A stretch of DNA of 64,000 nucleotides from CAZPMT01 sp964587655 (GCA_964587655.1 CAZPMT010000010.1:1-64000); one strand, 5' to 3'; shown: positions 16,858 to 25,152, counted from the stretch's first letter. Numbers and translations: made by a program. Notes: a model not told the origin generated them from the letters alone.

Positions 16858-17808
16858 ATGAACACGCGCTTGTGGCCCAGAGTTCTGTTGTTAGCGATAG
16901 CGGTTATCTTGACGGTAGTTCCCGTCGCCTGGGCGGCGGACAAACCAGTCGGCACGCCCAACGCCGAGAAGCTGGGATGGCGGCTGGGCTGTCAGGCGTA
17001 CTCGTTCAACAAGTTCACCTTCTTCGAGGCGGTGGACAAGACGGCTTCCGTGGGCTTGAAGTACATCGAAGCCTACCCCGGTCAGAAGCTCAGCGCCGAA
17101 ATGCCCGACGCGAAGTTCGACCAGAACATGTCTGAGGACGCGCAGAAAGCCGTGAAGGCCAAGCTCGACGCGGCGGGCGTGAAGCTGGTCAATTACGGTG
17201 TCGTGGGACTGCCAAACGATGAAAAAGAATGCCGCAAGGTATTCGATTTTGCCAAGAAGATGGGCGTCGAGACGATCGTCTCCGAACCCTCCAAAGAAAC
17301 ACTGTCGCTCCTGGACAAGCTGACGGAGGAGTACGGCATCAACGTCGCCATTCACAATCATCCTAAGCCCTCGCCGTACTGGGACTACAAGATAGAACTG
17401 GAGGCGCTTCAGGGTCACAGCAAACGCATTGGCGCGTGCGCGGACACGGGCCATTGGATGCGCTCGTGCACCGACTCGGCCGAAACCGTCAAGAAGCTGA
17501 AGGAGCAGTATGGCCCGGATGCGGAGTCGCACATGCATTTTCTGAATTCCCTCGATGGCATCAAGGCCCTCGATGGACGTATTGTCTCGTTGCACCTGAA
17601 AGACCTCGATTCAGTGGGCAAGCTGGCGCATGATGTGCCGTACGGGACAGGCAAGACCGACATCAAAGGCATCTTGGCCGAACTCAAGCGTCAGGGCTTC
17701 AAGGGCGTGTTCTCGATCGAATATGAGTACAACATGGAGAACTCCCTTCCAGAGATCGCCAAATGCGTGGCCAATTTCGAGGCTATGGCCGCCGAACTGG
17801 CGAAGTAG
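16858..17808 (+). CDS. Secreted sugar phosphate isomerase/epimerase-like TIM barrel
   Basis: 316 aa from ATG 16858 (GGAGG nine bases upstream). Sec signal peptide VLLLAIAVILTVVPVAWA. The xylose-isomerase-like TIM barrel is shown by GCQAYSFNKFTFFEAVDKTA, LKYIEAYPGQ, VAIHNHPKPSPYWD (metal-ligand His region), GACADTGHWMRS, IVSLHLKDLD and GVFSIEYEYN (C-terminal metal Glu). Such proteins isomerise, epimerise or hydrate keto-sugars and are frequent partners of Gfo/Idh and DUF1080 proteins. Export to the periplasm matches the exported oxidoreductases on both sides. Confidence 0.88.
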   Translation: MNTRLWPRVLLLAIAVILTVVPVAWAADKPVGTPNAEKLGWRLGCQAYSFNKFTFFEAVDKTASVGLKYIEAYPGQKLSAEMPDAKFDQNMSEDAQKAVKAKLDAAGVKLVNYGVVGLPNDEKECRKVFDFAKKMGVETIVSEPSKETLSLLDKLTEEYGINVAIHNHPKPSPYWDYKIELEALQGHSKRIGACADTGHWMRSCTDSAETVKKLKEQYGPDAESHMHFLNSLDGIKALDGRIVSLHLKDLDSVGKLAHDVPYGTGKTDIKGILAELKRQGFKGVFSIEYEYNMENSLPEIAKCVANFEAMAAELAK

Positions 17809-17937
17809 CGTCGCGCATCAGCTCGTGTTCTCGTGGATGCAGGCAAGATGCCTGCGTTACGCTGGAAATCGTATCGAGTCTTGGAGTATTATCCGGCCCT
17901 GATTGGCAGCAACCTACCGCAGTAAATAGGTGAAAAA

Positions 17938-19614
17938 ATGAGCCGTCGAGAGAAGAACTGCATGGACGATTCCCGCATGGGTCCGGATCGGATTCCGGGT
18001 GCACGTAAACGTAACAAGGACGCCCGGAAAACATCGTTGAGCAGTCCCCCTTTGAAGGGGGATTCCGCATCAAGTCCCCCTTTGAAGGGGGATTTAGGGG
18101 GATGTTCAAGCACCGCGTCAGAGGCATGTGGCAAAACACATCCCCCTAAATCCCCCTTCAAAGGGGGACTTGATGCGCATTCCCGCCGCGATTTCCTCGT
18201 GTCGACGGCAGCGGGGGCGAGTCTTCTCTTTGTAGGGAAAGCCATCGCGCAGGAAGCGGCCGCGCCCGCGGCCCCGCCTGCCCCTGAAGCGCCAGCTACC
18301 GCACCTGCCACGCCCGCCGCGGCGCCCGTTGCTCCAGCGCCCGCTGCGCCTCCGGCGCCTGCTGTGCTTCCGTCGGGCACGAAGCTGAACGACCTGAATA
18401 TCGCGTTGGTGGGTCTCGGCGCCGAGGGCATGGTGCTGACGGACGCCCTCCTCCGCATCCCGGGCATTCGGTTCAAGGCCGTGTGCGACATCTGGAAGTA
18501 CAGTCTGAAACGCGGCTCCGGCATGCTGAAGAAGTACGGGTATCAGGTCAACGCGTACGTCGACTTCGATGAGATGCTGGCCGCGGAGAAGGACAACATC
18601 GATGCCGTCGTGGTGGCCACGCCCGATTTCGTCCATCACGCGCATACCATTGCCAGCCTCAAGGCCGGCAAGCACGTGTACTGCGAGAAGGAGATGTCGA
18701 ACCGCCTCGAAAACGCCCGCCAGATGGTCCTCGCGGCGCGCGAGACCGGCAAGCTTCTCCAGATCGGCCACCAGAGGCGCAGCAACCCCCGCTATATCCA
18801 CGCGATCAACACGCTCGTGCACGAGAATCGGTTGCTGGGCCGCGTGACGCACGGCTACGCTCAGTGGAATCGCGCGAAGAGCGAGGACTTGGGCTGGAAC
18901 CCGAAGTTAGAGATCGATACCGCCACGCTGGAGAAGTATGGATACGACTCGATGCAGCACTTCCGGAACTGGCGGTGGTATAAGAAGTACGGCGGCGGCC
19001 CGATCGTGGACCTCGGGTCGCACCAGATCGACATCTTCGCCTGGGTGTTCGGGGTAATGCCGAAATCCGTCATGGCCGGCGGCGGAATAAACTTCTACAA
19101 GACGCACGAGTGGTACGACAACGTCCTGGCCACATTCGAATATGAGAACGCCGAAGGCGTCAACCGCGCCTTCTACCAGGTCCTGACGACAACTAGCAAC
19201 GGCGGTTTCTATGAGAGCTTCATGGGCGAGAACGGCACGCTCGTCATCTCGGAAGTTTCGCAACGCGGCAATCACCTGCTCCGTGAGGCGCACGCTCCTG
19301 AGTGGGATCCCTACGTGAGCCGGGGGTTGCTCGATAAACCGCCCGCGCCGCCATCGACGGCGCAAAAGCTCAAGAACATCGTACTCGATGTGCGCGTCTC
19401 CGCACCACTCGGCGTGTGGCCTTTGCCGGTGCAGTTCAACAAGCTGCCGCACCAGGCGCACCTCGAAAATTTCTTCGACGCCATACGGCTCGGCACGCCG
19501 CTGAGTTGTCCGGCGGAAGTCGGCTTCGAGACCGCCGTGGCCGTGCTGAAGGTGAACGAAGCCGTTGAAGCCGGCGTCAAGCTTGCTTACGCGCCAGAGG
19601 AGTTCAAGGCGTGA
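17938..19614 (+). CDS. Gfo/Idh/MocA oxidoreductase with repeat-derived N-terminal extension ahead of its Tat motif (copy 5)
   Basis: 558 aa. Residues 36-78 are encoded by a palindromic repeat (SSPPLKGD...SPFKGGL). The twin Arg (SRRDFLVSTAAGASLLF) lies at residues 83-84, far from the N-terminus. No in-frame ATG, GTG or TTG exists between the repeat and the Tat motif, so the signal can be made only as part of this long n-region. A Pro/Ala-rich linker (about 105-145) follows, then Rossmann ALVGLGAEGMV. The catalytic motif reads CEKEMSN instead of EKP, with Lys kept. The C-terminal domain has GGPIVDLGSHQIDIFAW. The stop overlaps the GTG of the multihaem gene. Confidence 0.85.
   Translation: MSRREKNCMDDSRMGPDRIPGARKRNKDARKTSLSSPPLKGDSASSPPLKGDLGGCSSTASEACGKTHPPKSPFKGGLDAHSRRDFLVSTAAGASLLFVGKAIAQEAAAPAAPPAPEAPATAPATPAAAPVAPAPAAPPAPAVLPSGTKLNDLNIALVGLGAEGMVLTDALLRIPGIRFKAVCDIWKYSLKRGSGMLKKYGYQVNAYVDFDEMLAAEKDNIDAVVVATPDFVHHAHTIASLKAGKHVYCEKEMSNRLENARQMVLAARETGKLLQIGHQRRSNPRYIHAINTLVHENRLLGRVTHGYAQWNRAKSEDLGWNPKLEIDTATLEKYGYDSMQHFRNWRWYKKYGGGPIVDLGSHQIDIFAWVFGVMPKSVMAGGGINFYKTHEWYDNVLATFEYENAEGVNRAFYQVLTTTSNGGFYESFMGENGTLVISEVSQRGNHLLREAHAPEWDPYVSRGLLDKPPAPPSTAQKLKNIVLDVRVSAPLGVWPLPVQFNKLPHQAHLENFFDAIRLGTPLSCPAEVGFETAVAVLKVNEAVEAGVKLAYAPEEFKA
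18043..18172. repeat. In-frame palindromic element, copy A
   Basis: AGTCCCCCTTTGAAGGGGGA occurs twice in tandem (from 18043 and 18073). The second is followed by TTTAGGGGGATGTT, a spacer, and the inverted form ACATCCCCCTAAATC...AAGGGGGACTT. It lies inside a gene and is translated as SPPLKGDLGGC...THPPKSPFKGGL. The same element is at 24385-24486 in another gene, in the same frame. Confidence 0.9.
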
Positions 19615-21695
19615 GGAGCACAGTTCTGCGAGCCGCTATGACTGCGGCGCTGGTTGGCGCGATCTGTATGCCCGCGTACGGCGCTCCGCGCAAGCACGTC
19701 ATTGTCGACGGCAATCGGGCCCGCACCGTCCACACAATCCCGCTCTACGACGAGAACTATAAAGAGGTCCGTCCCGACGACGATATGCCGATGCCGTTCT
19801 CGACGCGGAACACCTGCGGCGACTGCCACGACTACGAGAAGATCGGCATGGGCTGGCACTTCAACGCGTCCCAGAACATCACCGATCCGGGGCGTCCGGG
19901 CGAGCCGTGGGTGCTCGTCGATGAGAGCGCGGGCGTGCAGCTTCCTCTTTCGTACCGAGGCTGGCCCGGGACTTGGAAACCGCAAGACCTCGGCATGACC
20001 GAATGGGACTTCGTGAAGACGTTCGGACATCACATGCCCGGCGGTGACATGGGGGAAAGGGAAGAGGAAGTCCCAAACCCGAACGCGCGGTGGAACGTTT
20101 CAGGAAAGGTCGAGATCAATTGTCTCGCCTGTCATAACGTATGCGCCGACCAAAATCAGAGCGAATGGGCCATTCAAATCGCGAGAGAGAATTTCCGATG
20201 GGCCGCAACCGCCGCCAGTTCGCTGGGCATCGTGCTAAACATGGCCTCCCGCCTCCCGGAGTATTACGACCTAATCGATGGGCCCAACAAGGACAATCAA
20301 TGGGCCGCGGTCCCGGAGGTCAAGTACCAGTCATCGCGTTTCAACGAGAAGAACAAGATCTTCTTCGACGTAAACCGGAATGCCCCGAACAACCGGTGCT
20401 ACTACTGCCATTCGAGCGTTCCCAAGAACGTGGACACGGAGAAGGTCTGGGCGTGGGACGGCGACGTACATCTTCTGGCGGGGCTGACGTGCACCGACTG
20501 CCACCGCAACGGCCTTGACCACTTCATCTCCCGCGGATATGAGGGTGAGCGCGCGGACCCTTCGTACAGCACGCTTACCTGCCGCGGATGCCATCTCGGC
20601 GATCCGTCCGGCCGGGGTTTCGAGTTTAGAGGCGGGCGCATGACCGCTCCGCGGCCCCTGCACCGCGGGCTGCCGCCGGTGCACCTCGAGAAAATGACCT
20701 GCACGGCCTGTCACTCCGGATTTCTTCCGGGCGATAAGACCGAGCGGATCCGGACCGCCCGCGCAAACCGTCTCGGCATTCATGGACGCGCCCAGTGGGA
20801 TACGGAACTTCCGTACATCCTCGCGCCGGTCTTCGTGCGGCAGGGCGACGGCAAGATCGAGCCGCACGAGATCATGTGGCCGGCGTTCTGGGGAAGCATG
20901 AAGGGCGGCAAGGTCACGCCGTTGTCTCTCGATGTTGTTTCGCCGATCGTGACGGCCATGCGCGACGCAGAGAAAGAGGCGCAGCTCGATATCGAACGCC
21001 AGAAACAGGAGGCGAGCGCACCGCCGCAGGCCGAGGCAAGATCAGGCGAAGGTGAGGGTGAAGGCGAAGTTGAAGGTGAGGGTGAAGGTGAAGGCGAAAG
21101 CGAAGGTGAAGGCGAGGGCGAAGGCGAGGGCGAAGGCGAAGGGGAGGCCAATGAACAGGAACCCGCCGCGCCTGAGGTCATTATCGAGGAGATCCCGCCG
21201 CTCACGGAACATCAGGTGGCCAAGGTCCTGACGGAACTAGCCGCCACAGTTGGGCCGGAGGCGCAGCCCGTCTACGTCGCCGGCGGCAAGTTGTACAAAG
21301 CCGCGTCCGGCGGCGCCGGGCTGGCTTCCGTGGACCATGACGCGGCGAAGCCGTACTCGTGGGCCTTCGCGCACGACGTTCGCCCAGCGTCGCAATCGCT
21401 GGGCGCGCGCGGTTGCACCGACTGTCACGATGAGGACTCGAACTTCTTCTTCGGCGAGGTCGAGCACGCGGCGCCGACGCCGCTGGGAACGCCCGTGTCG
21501 ACGCCGATGTACGCGATGACCCAACTCGATCCGAAGCTCTTGACGGCGCTTGACGCGGAGGTCGAACTGCGCACGCCGCTTATTGTGGGCGCGATCGTCT
21601 TGATAATCCTCCTTGGCGTGGCGCTCCTTCACTATGGGTTCATCGGGCTTGAGAGTTTCTTGAGACTTCTCGTCGCCCCCGGCGGCAAGAAGTAG
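19611..21695 (+). CDS. Seven-haem c-type cytochrome with C-terminal membrane anchor
   Basis: 694 aa from GTG 19611, overlapping the previous stop (GTGA). Signal peptide AAMTAALVGAICMPAYGA. Seven CxxCH haem sites: CGDCH, CLACH, CYYCH, CTDCH, CRGCH, CTACH and CTDCH. A Gly-Glu repeat (about residues 479-512) links the six-haem part to a last domain with the seventh haem. Residues about 648-672 (LIVGAIVLIILLGVALLHYG) are a transmembrane anchor. With the adjacent cytochrome b it probably forms a quinol-linked periplasmic electron-transfer module. Terminal donor or acceptor unknown. Confidence 0.9.
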   Translation: MRSTVLRAAMTAALVGAICMPAYGAPRKHVIVDGNRARTVHTIPLYDENYKEVRPDDDMPMPFSTRNTCGDCHDYEKIGMGWHFNASQNITDPGRPGEPWVLVDESAGVQLPLSYRGWPGTWKPQDLGMTEWDFVKTFGHHMPGGDMGEREEEVPNPNARWNVSGKVEINCLACHNVCADQNQSEWAIQIARENFRWAATAASSLGIVLNMASRLPEYYDLIDGPNKDNQWAAVPEVKYQSSRFNEKNKIFFDVNRNAPNNRCYYCHSSVPKNVDTEKVWAWDGDVHLLAGLTCTDCHRNGLDHFISRGYEGERADPSYSTLTCRGCHLGDPSGRGFEFRGGRMTAPRPLHRGLPPVHLEKMTCTACHSGFLPGDKTERIRTARANRLGIHGRAQWDTELPYILAPVFVRQGDGKIEPHEIMWPAFWGSMKGGKVTPLSLDVVSPIVTAMRDAEKEAQLDIERQKQEASAPPQAEARSGEGEGEGEVEGEGEGEGESEGEGEGEGEGEGEGEANEQEPAAPEVIIEEIPPLTEHQVAKVLTELAATVGPEAQPVYVAGGKLYKAASGGAGLASVDHDAAKPYSWAFAHDVRPASQSLGARGCTDCHDEDSNFFFGEVEHAAPTPLGTPVSTPMYAMTQLDPKLLTALDAEVELRTPLIVGAIVLIILLGVALLHYGFIGLESFLRLLVAPGGKK
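21045..21146 (+). repeat. Gly-Glu codon repeat inside the cytochrome gene
   Basis: About 34 codons of alternating GGx and GAA/GAG, encoding (Gly-Glu)n with single Val and Ser interruptions. The tract is highly acidic and likely disordered. Codon use varies along it, so it is not a recent perfect expansion, though slippage could still change its length. Confidence 0.85.
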
Positions 21696-21716
21696 AAGAA
21701 TGCTGAAGGGAGCAGG

Positions 21717-22415
21717 ATGTTTCGTCTAATTGTTATCGCAGGCCTAGCCGCTACCATCGTGGCGGCATTGGGCCATCTCGTCATATTCGGCCCCAAGCGT
21801 GTCCCTGGAGCCGCGTCGAAGCGCTCTGTTAAGCGTTTCTCCTTCTGGGAACGCTTCATCCACATCGCGACCGTCGTCGGGTTCCTCGGCCTCGTTGGAA
21901 CCGGCTTCTACGCCGTCATCGTCCAGCGAAGCGACCTGCACGGCTGGCTTTGGGTCATCCATGCGGCGTCGGCCCCCGTTTTCTCAATAGGACTCGTTAT
22001 GCTCGTGACAACATGGGCCAAGGATGGCTGTTTTGCCCCGTGTGATTGGGAATGGGCCATGAAGTTCGGCGGCTACCTGTGGGGCGGCAAGCACGCGCCG
22101 GCGGAACGGTTCAACGGAGGCCAGAAGGCCTATCTGTGGGCCGTCGGCGCACTGGGCCTTACGGCCCTTGTTACCGGTCTTGGCCGCGCGGTTCCGGTCC
22201 TCGATGCGACCGGGCAGGAGGTCCTGTACCAGATTCACCGCTACGCCGCGTTGCTGTTCGCAATGGCCGGCGTTATCCACCTGTATCTCGGGACCTTGGC
22301 CAATCCCGGGACCTTCGGCGCCATGCTGACCGGCAAAGTGACCAGGGAATGGGCCGAGAACCATCATCCCCTGTGGTGGAAGGCCGTCAAAGATTCTGAG
22401 AAAGGGAACAGGTAA
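21717..22415 (+). CDS. Cytochrome b subunit (formate dehydrogenase gamma/hydrogenase b-type)
   Basis: 232 aa with five predicted membrane spans: 1-24, WERFIHIATVVGFLGLVGTGF, WVIHAASAPVFSIGLVML, the 140-160 span, and IHRYAALLFAMAGVIHLYLG. His residues FIH, VIHAAS, IHRY and VIHLY are suitable haem b ligands. It resembles the di-haem b subunits that exchange electrons between quinone and a periplasmic c-type cytochrome. It starts 21 bases after the seven-haem cytochrome, within one operon. Confidence 0.82.
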   Translation: MFRLIVIAGLAATIVAALGHLVIFGPKRVPGAASKRSVKRFSFWERFIHIATVVGFLGLVGTGFYAVIVQRSDLHGWLWVIHAASAPVFSIGLVMLVTTWAKDGCFAPCDWEWAMKFGGYLWGGKHAPAERFNGGQKAYLWAVGALGLTALVTGLGRAVPVLDATGQEVLYQIHRYAALLFAMAGVIHLYLGTLANPGTFGAMLTGKVTREWAENHHPLWWKAVKDSEKGNR

Positions 22416-22434
22416 GTAGTCGAAAGTCGTCTGA

Positions 22435-22440
22435 TATAAT
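22435..22440 (+). promoter_or_regulatory. Extended -10 promoter element
   Basis: TGATATAAT at 22432-22440 is a perfect TATAAT with an upstream TG, about 90 bases before the discoidin-like gene. No good -35 is seen at 17 bases, as is common for extended -10 promoters. Confidence 0.45.
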
Positions 22441-22531
22441 GGTGGAAGCGGCATCCCCGCCGCTTTCCGAACGCAACGAGGAGGCGGATTACCGCACGAA
22501 GCGTGCCGCCGTCAGCCATAAGGAGAAGGAA

Positions 22532-23215
22532 ATGAGTAAGAGAAGTGCAATGTGGGTGTGCATCGCCCAGGTGGTCATGTTCGCGGCATTCGTGATTGCC
22601 CCGAAAGTGATGGCCGAGGACATGGAGCCGCTGAAGATCGAACTCCCGAAACCGATGTTCGTCGGGACCCCGAAGAACATCGTGTCGCCGAACCTTGAAC
22701 CCCCGACCGGCAAGCCGCGCTCGCCGTTCATGGCGCCCAAGGGCGTGACGAACGTGGCCGAGAAGAAGCCGGGGACCGCGAGCGACAAAGAGCCGATCAT
22801 CGGCGAACTCGAGATGCTCACCGACGGGGATAAGGAAGGCGCCGACGGCAGCTTCATCGAATTCGGTCCCGGCGTTCAGTGGGTCCAGGTCGATCTCGGC
22901 GCGCCGCAGGAGATCTTCGCGGTGGTGTTGTGGCACTATCACTCGCAGGCCCGCGTATATCGCGACGTCGTCCTCCAGCTTTCCGACGACCCCGATTTCG
23001 TGAAGGATGTCAAAACGGTCTTCAACAACGATCATGACAACACCGCGAAGCTCGGCGTCGGCCCGGACAAGGAATACATCGAGACCAACGACGGCCGCCT
23101 GGTCGACTGCAAAGGCGCCAAGGCCCGCTATGTCCGTGTATACAGCAACGGCAATACTTCGAACGACATGAACCATATGATCGAGCTCGAGGTCTACGGC
23201 CGGCCGGCGAAGTAA
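22532..23215 (+). CDS. Exported discoidin-like protein
   Basis: 227 aa from ATG 22532 (AAGGAGAAGG just upstream). Sec signal peptide MWVCIAQVVMFAAFVIAPKVMA. After a Pro-rich stretch, residues about 85-225 form a discoidin-like beta-sandwich: EMLTDGDKEG, GVQWVQVDLGAPQEIFAVVL, YRDVVLQLSDDPDF, ARYVRVYSNGNTSNDMNH and IELEVYGRP. Possible carbohydrate or surface binding. It follows the cytochrome operon but has its own promoter-like element. Confidence 0.7.
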   Translation: MSKRSAMWVCIAQVVMFAAFVIAPKVMAEDMEPLKIELPKPMFVGTPKNIVSPNLEPPTGKPRSPFMAPKGVTNVAEKKPGTASDKEPIIGELEMLTDGDKEGADGSFIEFGPGVQWVQVDLGAPQEIFAVVLWHYHSQARVYRDVVLQLSDDPDFVKDVKTVFNNDHDNTAKLGVGPDKEYIETNDGRLVDCKGAKARYVRVYSNGNTSNDMNHMIELEVYGRPAK

Positions 23216-23436
23216 CGCCTTCACGGCAACGAACTCGTTTGCACGGATGTACAGGAGCAAGCGCGCAAAAACGCGCCCAGTCCTGTGCATCCCTTTTTTC
23301 TTTCAACGGTCTTTTGTGTTCTTTGTGTTCTTTGCGGTTAAGAGTCTATGGACTTGCCCGTTTGGTTGCGGCTATGCTGCGCTGTGTTCATCTGTGTTCA
23401 TCCGTGTTCATCCGTGGTTCAACTGACGTTTCTAGG
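23216..23436. other. Intergenic low-complexity tract
   Basis: Holds iterated CTTTGTGTTCTTTGTGTTCTTTG (23 bases at about 23312) and three near-copies of TGTTCATCNGTG just before the next gene. Related words occur at 26330-26400 and CATCCGTGGTTCAA recurs near 26515. It is open on the + strand but shows no ribosome binding site or protein-like composition; I treat it as degenerate repeat DNA. Confidence 0.45.
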
Positions 23437-25137
23437 ATGATTGACTTGACCCGAGAGAGCACACTGCGCGTCCTGGCGGCCGTTCTGGTTCTGACGGTCG
23501 CCGTTGGCGCATTCGTTTTCCGCGCGCCGCGCCTAGATCTCCGCCCAATGCACACCGATGAAGCCGTGCACACCATCAAGGCGGGCATGCTCCTCGAAAA
23601 AGGCGTCTACACTTACGATCCCAACGATTACCACGGCCCGACAATCTACTACGCGGCCCTGCCCTTCATATGGGCCGGTGGCGCCCGAACCCTCGCCGAG
23701 ACTTCCGAATGGCAGTTCCGCATTGTGCCGGTCGTGTTCGGCGTGGGCCTGGTGCTTCTCCTCCTGCTCGTCATCGACGGACTCGGCGCGTGGGAAACCG
23801 TTTTCGCCGCCATCCTTACCGCCGTCTCTCCCGCGATGGTCTTCTACAGCCGCTATTACATCCAAGAGATCCCCTTTGTCTTCTTCACCTTCTTCGCTAT
23901 CGCGGCGGGTTGGCGATACAGCCGATCTCCGCGAATCGGCTGGGCGCTCCTTTGCGGCGCGAGCCTCGGCCTCATGTTGGCCACAAAGGAGACCAGCATC
24001 CTGTCCTACGCGGCCATGTTGTGCGCCCTGCCGCTCACGCTCATCTGGACGCGATGGCGCGGCGGCGCCAACGCTCGCATTCGGGACTTCCTTCACCCAT
24101 GCCACATTGCCGCCGCGTTCGTTCTCGGTTTGTGCGCATGCATCACCCTCGTTTCAGGCTTCTTCTCAAACCCGCGCGGCGCCATCGACATATTCTTGAC
24201 CTTTCTCAGCTACTTCCATCGCGCGGGCGGAGTCGGGATTCACGATCACCCCTGGGACTACTACTTCCGAATCCTGTTAGGGCTTGACAATCTTCCGGGG
24301 CCTCAGTGGAACGAAAAGCTGATTGTAGTCATGGCAATTGTCGGCGTCCTCGTCGCCTTGCTGAGCAAGCGCAATCCCGCATCAAGTCCCCCTTTGAAGG
24401 GGGATTCAGGGGGATGTTCTGATGGCGTCTCAACGCAACCCGTTGCGACAACACATCCCCCTGAATCCCCCTTCAAAGGGGGACTTGCTCCAAACGCAGC
24501 TCCACGCCTTCTGCGTAACCCAAGCCTCATCCGCTTCGTCGCCCTCTACACCCTCTTCCTCGCCGCGGCATACTGCGTAATCCCATACAAGACCCCCTGG
24601 TGCATGCTCGGATTCCTCCACGGAATGATCCTTCTCGCGGGCGTGGGGTTTGCCGGACTTGTGCGTCTCGTACGGCACAACGGGCTGCGGGTGATTCTCG
24701 TTCTTGCCGTGGCATTCGCCGCGTTTCGTCTCGCGGATCTCGCCTACCAGGCGAGTTTCAAGTTCTACGCCGACACGCGCAACCCCTACGTCTACGGACA
24801 TACCTCGACCGACATGTTGCGGCTCGTCAAGCGAATCGATGACATAGCGCGCCTTTCCCCGGACGGGCGGAACACGCTCATCAAGGTCGTCGCCCCGGAC
24901 CCTTGGCCGCTGCCGTGGTACCTCCGGGCGTACACAAAGGTCGGGTATTGGCCCAACGCAGCGGATGACGTCGATGCCCCCATTGTTATCACATCGCAGG
25001 AACTCCAATCGGAAATCGAGAGCCGCCTGCGCGACACGTACCAGAGCGAATTCTACGGACAGCGTCCGGAAGTCCTCATGACCGTCTTCATCAGGAAGGA
25101 CCTGTGGGACGCCTTCATCAAAACCCGGACAAGCTGA
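23437..25137 (+). CDS. Agl23-like (TIGR03663 type) membrane glycosyltransferase
   Basis: 567 aa from ATG 23437; the upstream open extension is repeat DNA. After a first membrane span, LRPMHTDEAVHTIKAGMLLE and the YDPNDYHGPTIYY motif are diagnostic of the flippase-activity-associated/GT39-like family, with the Asp-Glu pair at the external active site. About ten further membrane segments follow. Residues about 317-350 are encoded by a palindromic repeat (SSPPLKGDSGGC...HPPESPFKGGL) sitting in a loop between two membrane spans. The C-terminal 130 residues are a soluble domain. Probable role: polyprenyl-phosphate-sugar dependent glycosylation at the outer face of the inner membrane. Confidence 0.8.
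   Translation: MIDLTRESTLRVLAAVLVLTVAVGAFVFRAPRLDLRPMHTDEAVHTIKAGMLLEKGVYTYDPNDYHGPTIYYAALPFIWAGGARTLAETSEWQFRIVPVVFGVGLVLLLLLVIDGLGAWETVFAAILTAVSPAMVFYSRYYIQEIPFVFFTFFAIAAGWRYSRSPRIGWALLCGASLGLMLATKETSILSYAAMLCALPLTLIWTRWRGGANARIRDFLHPCHIAAAFVLGLCACITLVSGFFSNPRGAIDIFLTFLSYFHRAGGVGIHDHPWDYYFRILLGLDNLPGPQWNEKLIVVMAIVGVLVALLSKRNPASSPPLKGDSGGCSDGVSTQPVATTHPPESPFKGGLAPNAAPRLLRNPSLIRFVALYTLFLAAAYCVIPYKTPWCMLGFLHGMILLAGVGFAGLVRLVRHNGLRVILVLAVAFAAFRLADLAYQASFKFYADTRNPYVYGHTSTDMLRLVKRIDDIARLSPDGRNTLIKVVAPDPWPLPWYLRAYTKVGYWPNAADDVDAPIVITSQELQSEIESRLRDTYQSEFYGQRPEVLMTVFIRKDLWDAFIKTRTS
24385..24486. repeat. In-frame palindromic element, copy B
   Basis: Same element as 18043-18172: AGTCCCCCTTTGAAGGGGGA, then TTCAGGGGGATGTT, a 45-base spacer, and the inverted arm ending AAGGGGGACTT. 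It has one copy of the first hairpin instead of two, and a different spacer. It is translated in the same frame as copy A (SPPLKGDSGGC...THPPESPFKGGL). Confidence 0.9.
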
Positions 25138-25152
25138 CGACAGGAGCGTGAC

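Noticed and set aside
21045..21146. Tandem repeat as a CRISPR or satellite
   Set aside because: It is a Gly-Glu codon repeat within a continuous cytochrome reading frame.
23239..23436. N-terminal extension of the Agl23-like protein
   Set aside because: It is low-complexity Cys/Ser/Leu sequence from degenerate repeats, and family members begin near the span after ATG 23437.
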